A stretch of 56,755 nt of DNA from an uncultured Fretibacterium sp. (GTDB taxonomy: Bacteria; Synergistota; Synergistia; Synergistales; Aminobacteriaceae), in the NCBI GenBank assembly GCA_937911045.1, contig CALEPX010000093.1:1-56755 (forward strand), given 5' to 3'. The position numbers and the translations under genes were made by a program. Of this stretch, positions 42,507-50,900 are shown in pieces (the first letter of the stretch is position 1; every line of letters starts with the position of its first letter). The notes beneath the pieces were generated by a model, which searched no databases, was not told where the DNA came from, and saw only the letters and a list, made by a program, of their open reading frames with translations.

Positions 42507-43555
42507 TGAATATTTTCAGGATTAGCGGCGTTCGGATTGAAGGCGTGAGCGCGTGTGTGCCGGATAATTTTGTTGATAACGAGACTGTGCTGCGTGAATT
42601 ATACGGTGATGACGCGAAGAAAATTGTCGAATCTACCGGAATCAAAGCTCGCTGTGTTGCCAAAGCCGGGACTTCTAGTTCAGATTTGTGCGTTGCGTGT
42701 GCTGAAGATTTGCTGGCTAATACGCACACTAAGCCCGAAGAAATCGCTGCTGTAATCTTCGTGACGTTTACTCCGGATAGATTGCTGCCGTTTAATGCTG
42801 CGATTGTTCAAGAGAAATTGTCGCTGCCGAGAGAAATTCCTGCGTTTGACATAAATCTTGCGTGTTCAGGTTATATTTACGGATTATATGTTGCTGCGTT
42901 ATTTGCGAAATCGCTTGGGAAAAAAGTTCTGCTGCTGGATGGCGATATTCAGACTGCGTACATGTCTGGTCAAGATAAAGCGACAGTTCCGGTGATGGCA
43001 GATGCAGGCACAGCAACGTTGCTGTCAAGTTGTGATTCGGATTCGGATTTAGATTCAGAATGGAAATTTGCGTTTTTAACGGACGGTTCCGGGCGAGAAT
43101 TTCTGACGATCCCGGCTGGAGGTTCTGAAAATCCGTTTGAGGCGCGTCACTTGGAAATTCACGATGACAGGCGCGATGTTGATATTTACATGGACGGCTT
43201 TGCGGTATTCAAGTTTGTTGCGTCGGATGTATCGAAATGGCTGGGGAAAATTCTTGCGGAAACTCGTGACGAGATAGATTATTTCGTACCGCATCAGGCG
43301 AACATGTTCATGATCAGGAAACTTGCGAAGAAGCTGAATATTCCGTGGGAGAAGACTTGGAAATCCGGCGATGAACTTGGAAATTCCGGTTCGGCGACAG
43401 TTCCGGTAACGATTGCGAAGAATGCGCGGGAATTTTTGCAGCGTGACGGGAAGATTCTGGTTTCGAGTTTTGGCGGAGGATTTTCTGCTGGAGCTGGGAT
43501 TATTAATCTGGCTTCGAGTGCGTATTATAAATTATTCAGGTTTAGCAAAATTTAG
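42506..43555 (+). CDS. 3-oxoacyl-ACP synthase III family (FabH-like) condensing enzyme
   Basis: Ketoacyl-ACP synthase III, a Claisen-condensing or acyl-transfer enzyme. The Cys-His-Asn triad is intact: INLACSGYIYGL (Cys near residue 119), FVPHQANMF (His near 263), and ELGNSGSATVP (Asn near 292). At 349 residues it is slightly longer than FabH (about 317), with a Ser/Asp repeat insert SDSDLDSE about residues 175-185. ATG 42506 follows GGAGGG; GTG 42503 is alternative. The housekeeping FabH usually lies with plsX or fabD; this copy sits instead with an ACP and an FkbH-like protein, so a specialised acyl substrate is likely. Confidence 0.93.
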   Translation: MNIFRISGVRIEGVSACVPDNFVDNETVLRELYGDDAKKIVESTGIKARCVAKAGTSSSDLCVACAEDLLANTHTKPEEIAAVIFVTFTPDRLLPFNAAIVQEKLSLPREIPAFDINLACSGYIYGLYVAALFAKSLGKKVLLLDGDIQTAYMSGQDKATVPVMADAGTATLLSSCDSDSDLDSEWKFAFLTDGSGREFLTIPAGGSENPFEARHLEIHDDRRDVDIYMDGFAVFKFVASDVSKWLGKILAETRDEIDYFVPHQANMFMIRKLAKKLNIPWEKTWKSGDELGNSGSATVPVTIAKNAREFLQRDGKILVSSFGGGFSAGAGIINLASSAYYKLFRFSKI

Positions 43556-43570
43556 AAGGAGTGAATTATC

Positions 43571-43801
43571 GTGAAAGATTTGGGAGAATTTTTGGCGTTT
43601 GCAGCAGAAGTTATGAATGTGGATCCGGAAGAATTATCGCTTGAGACACGTTACGGAGAATTTCCGGCGTGGGACTCGGTGATGCATTTGAAGCTCGTGA
43701 TGGCTCTTGAGGAAGAATTTGACACGGAGATTCCGATTGAGAAAATTCCGGATATTAAAACGCTGCAAGATTTGTACGTGTACACGCAGAAGCAATCATG
43801 A
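43571..43801 (+). CDS. Dedicated acyl carrier protein
   Basis: A 76-residue acidic four-helix protein. The phosphopantetheine Ser is S36 in AWDSVMHLKLVMALEEEF. The motif is D-S-V rather than the D-S-L of fatty-acid ACP, common in ACPs of specialised pathways. GTG 43571 follows AAGGAG. Its stop overlaps the next start as ATGA, so it is co-translated with the FkbH-like partner. It presumably carries the acyl unit made or loaded by FkbH and elongated or transferred by the neighbouring condensing enzyme. Confidence 0.92.
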   Translation: MKDLGEFLAFAAEVMNVDPEELSLETRYGEFPAWDSVMHLKLVMALEEEFDTEIPIEKIPDIKTLQDLYVYTQKQS

Positions 43802-45447
43802 GAGTTGCGATATTATCGAATGTAACGATTGATATGCTGGCAGAAAGTGTCGGGAAAAAACTCGCTTGTGAAATTTACACGTCACCGGGTTTTGACACAT
43901 GGCAGCAGGAATTATTCGCGCAAGATTCAGGTTTATACGCGTTCAAAGCCGATGCGCTTGTGATTATGCTTCACGCAAATTCGTATGCGGATTCTTGGGC
44001 GAATGTCGAGTCCGGAGAAAATTTGATTGATGACTGGCTTCGAGCTGTGAAAGTTTTCGCTGCAAATTCTGGTTCAGTTCCGGTATTTGTGTCGTCGATT
44101 GATATTTCGGATACGTGGAACTCGCGGGCGATTTATGCGTCTCAGAAAAGACTTGGTGTGTATCTTGAGAATTATTTTCTTGAGAAGCTGAACTCGCTGG
44201 GAAATAATATTTACGTTCTGCCTGTGAAAGACGTTCTGGAGAATATCGGGCGCGTGAATTATTACTCGTCGAAAATCTGGTATTTAGGCTCGATGCCGTA
44301 CTCGTTAAAAGCTATTTCTGAAATTTCGGATTTGATAACGCGATATGTTGCCGGGCTTCATGGCGCGCGCAAGAAATGTCTGGCTGTAGATTTGGATAAC
44401 ACGCTTTGGGGCGGAGTTATCGGTGAGGACGGCGTGAACGGGATCAAACTTGCAAATGCGAAAGAGGGAGCGATTTATCAGGACGTTCAGCGAGTGTTGA
44501 AGAAAATGCAGAATCAGGGCGTAATGCTGGCGATATTATCTAAGAATAATATTTCAGATGTAGATGCAGCTTTTTCACACGAGAGCATGATTTTGAAGCG
44601 CGAAGATTTTGTAGCGGAAATTATAAACTGGCAGCCGAAATCGCAAAATATCACGCAACTCGCAAAAAACTTGAATATTGGTCTTGATGCGTTTGTTTTT
44701 CTCGACGATAACCCTGCCGAACGCGAACAAATGAAAGCTCAGTGTCCCGAAGTTGCAGTTGTAGATTTTCCCAGAGATATTTCGAAATTGCCGGATATAG
44801 TCAGCAAAGTTTACGACGAGTATTTCTTCACGCTGAATGTTACAAGCGAGGACGCGCAAAAAACTCAAATGTACAGAGCCGAGTCTAAACGCAGGGAAAT
44901 TTTCTCGGATTCAGGTTCTGTGAATGACTTCCTGAAGAAACTCGACATGAAGATTGATATTCATGTTATGCAGCCTTATGAAGAATTACGAGTTACGCAG
45001 CTTGTGAACAAGACGAACCAGTTTAACCTGACAACACGACGCTACACTCAGGACGAAATTCACGCATTCGCAAATAATCCGGATAGCGAAATTATCACGG
45101 CACACGTCAGCGATAAATACGGAGATCAGGGTTTAATCGCAGTTATGATTCTTGAATATTCGGGTGAAAATGCGTTGATTAATACGTTTCTGATGAGTTG
45201 TCGCGTAATGGGTCGTCAGGTTGAATGCGAAATCATGTCCGAGTTGCGAAAGTTCCTGATTGCGAACAAGAAAAATATTTTGCGAATCACTGGCGAATAT
45301 ATCCGGACTGCGAAAAATTCTCCGGTTGAAAATTTTTATGACACGTTGAAATTCAGGCTTGTGAATCAGGATCAGGCGCGCAAAGTTTACGAGACAGGAA
45401 TTTCGGATTTGCCGGAGAGTACGGGTTTATTCGGGAGGCTGAGTTAA
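43798..45447 (+). CDS. FkbH-like protein (SGNH-like, HAD-IIIC, GNAT domains)
   Basis: A 549-residue FkbH homologue. The N-terminal region (about 1-190) is SGNH/GDSL-like, followed by HAD-IIIC phosphatase (from AVDLDNTLWGGVIGEDG, nucleophile near residue 197; AILSKNN; VFLDDNPAER) and a C-terminal GNAT-like domain (about 400-530, YGDQGLIAVMIL, TFLMSCRVMGRQVE). In polyketide pathways FkbH proteins dephosphorylate 1,3-bisphosphoglycerate and load glyceryl onto an ACP, giving glyceryl-ACP. The adjacent ACP and KAS III support such a role. Similar sets occur in surface-polysaccharide loci, but no glycosyltransferase is nearby. Confidence 0.93.
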   Translation: MRVAILSNVTIDMLAESVGKKLACEIYTSPGFDTWQQELFAQDSGLYAFKADALVIMLHANSYADSWANVESGENLIDDWLRAVKVFAANSGSVPVFVSSIDISDTWNSRAIYASQKRLGVYLENYFLEKLNSLGNNIYVLPVKDVLENIGRVNYYSSKIWYLGSMPYSLKAISEISDLITRYVAGLHGARKKCLAVDLDNTLWGGVIGEDGVNGIKLANAKEGAIYQDVQRVLKKMQNQGVMLAILSKNNISDVDAAFSHESMILKREDFVAEIINWQPKSQNITQLAKNLNIGLDAFVFLDDNPAEREQMKAQCPEVAVVDFPRDISKLPDIVSKVYDEYFFTLNVTSEDAQKTQMYRAESKRREIFSDSGSVNDFLKKLDMKIDIHVMQPYEELRVTQLVNKTNQFNLTTRRYTQDEIHAFANNPDSEIITAHVSDKYGDQGLIAVMILEYSGENALINTFLMSCRVMGRQVECEIMSELRKFLIANKKNILRITGEYIRTAKNSPVENFYDTLKFRLVNQDQARKVYETGISDLPESTGLFGRLS

Positions 45448-45449
45448 TC

Positions 45450-45839
45450 ATGCTGGAATTTGATCACGTTGGCTATGCTGTGAATAATCTTGAGAAATCG
45501 CGGAAATCTTTCGAAGCGTTGGGCTATGTTTTTGGCGAAAATATTCGTGACGATGACCGGAATATAAATCTTGCGTTCGGCAAACTCGGGGAATTTTGCG
45601 TTGAACTTGTTGCGGCAAATTCTGAGTCAAGTCCAGTGAATACGTATTTACAGAAAATCGGCGTATGTCCGTATCACGTTTGCTACAGATCCAGCGATAT
45701 AGTTCAGGATATGAATTTTCTCAGTTCGAAGCGATACAAGATTACGCTGCCATTAGCTCCGGCAATTGCGTTTGGCGGTCGCAGAGTTGTGTTTATGTAC
45801 GCATTGAATGGCGGATTAATCGAACTGGTTGAAAGTTGA
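45450..45839 (+). CDS. VOC (glyoxalase/methylmalonyl-CoA epimerase-like) protein
   Basis: A 129-residue vicinal-oxygen-chelate protein with two beta-alpha-beta-beta-beta units. Candidate metal ligands are His in FDHVGYAV (residue 6), Glu in CVELVA, His in YHVCY, and Glu in LIELVES, as in methylmalonyl-CoA epimerase. It starts 2 bases after the FkbH-like stop and should be part of the same cassette. In this context it may isomerise or epimerise the acyl product. Substrate unknown. Confidence 0.88.
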   Translation: MLEFDHVGYAVNNLEKSRKSFEALGYVFGENIRDDDRNINLAFGKLGEFCVELVAANSESSPVNTYLQKIGVCPYHVCYRSSDIVQDMNFLSSKRYKITLPLAPAIAFGGRRVVFMYALNGGLIELVES

Positions 45840-45857
45840 AAGTTGAAAGTGAAAGTT
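45828..45857 (+). repeat. GAAAGTT short tandem repeat
   Basis: About four copies of a GTTGAAA/GAAAGTT heptamer spanning the VOC stop codon and the region just before the flavoprotein ribosome site (TAGGGAG). Slippage here could shift the VOC C-terminus or spacing. It is short and may be incidental. Confidence 0.7.
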
Positions 45858-45871
45858 AGGGAGTGTGTGAA

Positions 45872-47836
45872 TTGCGAAAAATTTTCTGGCTGGCGTTGAT
45901 GTTTATGATTTTCACGCGAAATATTGCGTTTGCTGACGTGAAATCGAGTTATGACATAATAATTGCTGGTGGCGGAATGGGAGGAACTGCTGCGGCTATT
46001 CAGGCGACACGAATGGGAATGCAGGTCTTGATCGTAGAGCCTACGTACATGCTCGGTGGACAGGCTACGGCTGCAGGTGTTGCGACAATGGACGATATGA
46101 GCGGAATCGAATCCGGAATTTACCGGGAATTTATCGGCAATGTGAAAAAATATTATGACGATCTGCGCAAATCTATTGAGACGTGTTACTGGAAATTAAA
46201 TACTCGCGCGTTTGAGCCGTCAGTCGGGAATAAGATTTTGTCTGAGATGACTGCGAGTTCGGACGTGATTTATCATGCGGAAATTGTCAGCGTTAAAAAT
46301 GATTCTCAGGATCGCTATGTTGTGATAAAAACTCCGGATTATACGCGAAATGTCAGGTTCAAGATTTTAATCGACGCGAGCGAATATGGCGATGTGATTC
46401 CGTTGGTCGGTGCGAGATACAGAGCTGGACGAGATATTTCTCCGGAAATCGGCGACGTGTATATTCAGGACTTAACTTGGACGACGATTATTCGCAAATA
46501 TCCCAACGGCGTTCCGGAACATTTGCGCCCGAAAGAGCCCCTGCCAGATTACGAACGCGCCCGAAAAAATTATCAGGATTACGTTGCGAAAAACGGCACA
46601 GCATTCACAGGCAAATATCCGATTAAGATGCCCGTAGACGTTGCGACACATAATGCGTACAGAGCACTCCCTGATTCGTTTACCCCCGGAAGTTATACCG
46701 GAGCAAGACGCGATTGGAAGAAAATCACGAAGACCGGCGTTAATTGGGGAAATGATTACCCGGGAATGTACATGGTAAATAATTATTACGGATTGACCGT
46801 GAAAATTCTCGAAGACAGGAAATCTCGAGCCGAAATCGAACGTGAAGCTTTATTAAAGACCCTGCATTTTATATATTATATCCAGAACGAACTTGCCGAA
46901 GATTGGTCAGTTGACGAGGAAGAATACGGCGAATTACCCGAAGCTGCGAAGGAAATGAACTTGTCAGAAGAATGGCAGAATATTGCGCGACATTTTCCGC
47001 CGATCCCGTATGCTAGAGAATCACGGCGCATTCTTGGGAAATACACGCTGAACTCAAAGACTATTCACGAAAATTCGTTAAGCTGGCGAAATAATCACAA
47101 GAATCTCGAACTCGAAGACTCAATCGCAATCGCAGGCTATAATCTTGACTTGCACGGCGCGGATAATAACGAAGATTTGGAATCCGAACTTGGTGAGAAG
47201 CAGAGTTCAATTCACGCTGATATTCCGCAGGGAGCGTTTCAAGTTCCGATGCGAGTGCTGATTCCCGAAAGTGTCGATAATTTTCTGGCTGCTGAGAAGA
47301 ATCTTTCGGTTTCGAGGCTTGCTTCGAGTGCGTTAAGATTGCAGCCGATTTGCATGATGACGGGGCAAGCTGTCGGGACTCTGGCGAGTTTGGCGATTCG
47401 TGAAAATTTGCAGCCGAGAGATATTCACGCGCTACAGGTTCAGAACGTTTTGCTGGATTCCGGTGTAGTGATTTCGCTTGCGATGTATGACGACGTGCCG
47501 AGAGAGAATAAATTTTTCAAGAGTGTGCAGATTGCTACGTTGTACAGATTGCTCGACCCAAAACGAATCCCGAATTTGCCGCAGAAGAATATCAACTCGT
47601 CGAAGCTTGTTATCAAGAAGGGCAGCGAATTTCATCTGGGATATTTCGGAGTGAATGACAAGATTACGCGCAAAGATTTCGCGAACATGCTTGGACGTGC
47701 TGAAGAAATTACGGGTGCGAAATTGCATATTCCAGTTGAGAATATTTCGGATTTGACACGTTTAACGCGCGGTGAAGCTTTAGACTTAATCGTGAAGGCA
47801 ATGACAGAGCAAAATAACAGCGACACCACTGAGTGA
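45872..47836 (+). CDS. Exported FAD-dependent oxidoreductase with SLH-like C-terminus
   Basis: A 654-residue flavoprotein. TTG 45872 (nine bases after AGGGAG) gives a clean Sec signal peptide ending NIAFA; no twin-arginine pair was seen. The FAD-binding Rossmann motif IIIAGGGMGGTAAAIQA follows directly, then GGQATAAGVATMDDMSG, typical of the FAD-dependent oxidoreductase family PF12831, and a C-terminal FAD motif around ASSALRLQPICMMTGQAVG. The last 70 residues look like an S-layer homology module (KITRKDFANMLGRAEEITG, LTRGEALDLIVKAM), which would tether it to the cell wall or envelope. Some family members are xylan/polyhydroxy-substrate oxidases; the substrate here is unknown. Confidence 0.85.
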   Translation: MRKIFWLALMFMIFTRNIAFADVKSSYDIIIAGGGMGGTAAAIQATRMGMQVLIVEPTYMLGGQATAAGVATMDDMSGIESGIYREFIGNVKKYYDDLRKSIETCYWKLNTRAFEPSVGNKILSEMTASSDVIYHAEIVSVKNDSQDRYVVIKTPDYTRNVRFKILIDASEYGDVIPLVGARYRAGRDISPEIGDVYIQDLTWTTIIRKYPNGVPEHLRPKEPLPDYERARKNYQDYVAKNGTAFTGKYPIKMPVDVATHNAYRALPDSFTPGSYTGARRDWKKITKTGVNWGNDYPGMYMVNNYYGLTVKILEDRKSRAEIEREALLKTLHFIYYIQNELAEDWSVDEEEYGELPEAAKEMNLSEEWQNIARHFPPIPYARESRRILGKYTLNSKTIHENSLSWRNNHKNLELEDSIAIAGYNLDLHGADNNEDLESELGEKQSSIHADIPQGAFQVPMRVLIPESVDNFLAAEKNLSVSRLASSALRLQPICMMTGQAVGTLASLAIRENLQPRDIHALQVQNVLLDSGVVISLAMYDDVPRENKFFKSVQIATLYRLLDPKRIPNLPQKNINSSKLVIKKGSEFHLGYFGVNDKITRKDFANMLGRAEEITGAKLHIPVENISDLTRLTRGEALDLIVKAMTEQNNSDTTE

Positions 47837-47962
47837 GAGATGCCGCTTGTGAGATTTATTTCTGTTTGCAGAGATGCTTGAGAGCATAAGTCCAGAAACT
47901 CCAGAGTTAGTGAGAGATGCCGCTTGTGAGATTTATTTCTGTTTGCAGAGATGCTTGAGAGC
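47832..47962. repeat. 54-bp direct duplication at the 3' end of the giant surface gene
   Basis: A 54-base segment occurs identically at 47832-47885 and 47909-47962, 77 bases apart. The second copy holds the last codons and stop of the giant minus-strand gene; the first starts in the stop region of the flavoprotein gene. Sequence after the copies is also related but with indels. It looks like a recent local tandem duplication of about 77 bases. Confidence 0.92.
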
Positions 47963-50900
47963 TAAGAGCATAAGTCCCAGAATCCCCAACGTTGATGATG
48001 ACTGCGCGTTGCAATTTGCCCCGCCTGATTTGTGCCCGAAAAATTGCTCATGATTGCCAGAAGCCAAAGTGCCCGATACGAGCGTAACGTCCATATCGCC
48101 GAAGCCCGTCGCATAATGATATTTGAGAGCGTTCACGTTCGATGGCAGTAAGATTTCGAGAGTATCCTGATCAGTTTCAACGCTAATGTATGCCGGATTA
48201 GTTGTGGTTGAGTAGCTTACATCTGTGATTTTGCCGCGAATGTCATTGGCTGTAACTTGCTTAATGGGAATTATATCCGAGTTCAAGTATGCGCCGTTGA
48301 GCAAATCAACGAAGCCGAGAGTTCCTGAGCTTGGTGGGATAAAATCGTCGCGTTGCTGATTAGTTGCGTCGAATTGCTGCAAACTTGTGAATTTCGCCGT
48401 CGGAAGATTCATGTGCGTGAGCATGTTGCCTGAGATTGATAAGATTTCAAGCTTCGTGCAGTTCTCGATGTTCAGGTTTTCGAGCTTGCCGTTGCGAGTA
48501 GCGTTTGCGTCTTCGTAGCCGTTGGATTGCAGGCGGGTAAGTTCCCGGCAGTCACCAGCATCTATTTCGCTCAGAGCCGTGTTATCAAGATCGAGTGTTT
48601 TGAGATTCACGCAGCCTGAGAGGTCAATATCCGAGAGATTCACGCAATCCATAGCGTCAATGCTCTCAAGATTCGTGCAGTCCGATACGTTCAACACTTG
48701 CAAAGACGTCAGACCGCTAACGTCGATGAATCTGATTCCATGATTGCCGCTGAGACTGATAATATGAACAGGGGCGTTTGTTTCGGAAAGATTCAGCGTG
48801 ATTACATTCGAATCCGAAAGAATCAGAAGCCGGAGTTCCCGCAAATTTTCCAAGAGCAATTCGAGTTTCTCAGGCGTGAGTTCGTCCTGAGTGTTTGGGA
48901 TTATAAGCGACGTTACCGGTGATTTGGAATTTTCTGAGATAATACTGGATATAAATTCGTCAAGGATTACTCCAGCGTTTTCTCTCGCAGGGCGTGTCAC
49001 GTTCACGGTAATTTCTTTGCTGTCTGAATCTGTGAAATCTTCGTAATTCGCCGTTACTGTAATCGTTATGATATTTTTCCCGGCTTTAGCTGTCTCATCG
49101 ACTTCAAGAATCCCATCGCTGAACGAAAAACCGATTGGCAGATTCTCAGGATCTACCGCCCATGAAATCTCGCAGCCTTCAGAAAGTTCGAGAGTGTTGC
49201 CGTCAGAATAATCCCCGCTCACATTTGCCGTAAAAACTAATTCAGCCGATTGCCCAAGTGTCAAGTTCAAGCTGTCATTCCCGGAAATCGCCGCATGAAT
49301 CGATTCTAGTTCAAACACCGGAGCTTCGTTTATTACGATTGTGAAACTCTGAGTGTCGCTGCCGTTGTTATTCGCTGCCATTATCATGAATGTTGATGAG
49401 CCATTTGTTGTCGGAGTTCCTGAGATTTCTATGTGTTCTCCGGAATAATTCTGTAGCATGAGTCCGTCCGGAAGATTCCCTCCTGATAAATTCCATCTCA
49501 AGTCTGAAGCGTCTCCGGAAATAACGGCTGAGATTTCGGCTCTGTACTCTTCACCGATGAAGCCGTTTGGCAGAGCTTGCGTCGAGATTATCGGAGCGTT
49601 CTCGTTTAATGCGCGATTAATCACGAGTTCAAGTTCTTTCTCGTCAGTTTCGCCGTCATTCGAGACAGTGATTTTCAGCGCGAATTTTCCCGATGTTGCA
49701 GGTTTCCCGTTGATGATCCCGTCGACATCACACGACAATCCCAACGGAAGTCCCGAAACTGTCCAAGCTACAGGCTCCGTGATTGACAGAGTTGATTCGA
49801 GAATTTCGCTGTAATAGAATCCGGCAGTTCCATCAGCAAGACTTGACGTTATGATGAGCAAATCCTTGGACGTTGGCTCTGGCGGTTCTGATATGTAATG
49901 AGTTATGTCAACTTCGATTTCGATTGACGCTTCGAGCTGTGAGTAGTTCGAGTAATAATTATATAGTGACGCTGTTAGAGTTGTTGTGCCTTGATTGAGA
50001 GCTGTGATTTTCCCGTCAGAATTGATTTCAGCGACGCTTGAATCCGAGAAATTCATGGATATTCCGAATTTTGACAGAACTTGCGGATCTGAGAGCTTGA
50101 TTGAGTGTCCGTTTTTTGTTGTGCCGAATAACGACAGACTGACTTGATCTCCAGATCGTAATGTTAGAATGCTGCTCATGAAATTCAGGTTTTCGATTGC
50201 GTCCCCGTATTCCAGCTCCGGCAGAACTTTCAGCGTATGAGTGTCGGATATATAAGACTTGTCAGCGTCCGAAGCGTTTGCCTGGCTCAGTGCGTGAAAA
50301 TTGAATGTTCCGGCGTCCGCACTCGTGAATGTAAGTGTAGCTCCGAAAGTTTTTAGCTCGTTGTCCAAGCTATCGAGTTGCAGAAACGTTCCCCAAGTAT
50401 CGCCCTTGATTGATAAATACACGTTGTGTTCGATTGGCTCGTCGGCTGTTACTGTGAATGTTACGTCCTGAGTTGGTGAGGGTGTTATCGTTGAGCCTGA
50501 GTCGATCGCAAGTGAATATTTCGTGATGAAATGATCGTCAGTTGCAGCAGTTCTGAACGTGTTGACGCTCTGGGAGAATTTTGCCGGAACTTTGGCAGTT
50601 GTGCGCGAGCCTGCAGATGCTATGTAGGGTTCGAGAGCCAGTCCCTGAGTGTTGAAATCTTTGCCGGTTTTGAGCTTCGTGAGAATTTCTTGAGCCACGT
50701 CCGATTGGTGATAAATGGCAAAGTGATGATAAAGCTTATCCAAAAGACCGTTTTTTACGCCAGTTGTGTACTTTTTCGTGCTTGGGAAAAAAGATTTTGC
50801 GCTTGATTCGCCGACCGCAATATCGTAGTCTTCGTGATTGAACAGAACTTTAAAAGCTGCCCTGAATACTTCTTTGTCGTCAAGTAATACCGGGTGTCTT

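Noticed and set aside
47832..47962. CRISPR-like repeat
   Set aside because: Only two copies of 54 bases, one of which is coding; a tandem duplication, not an array.
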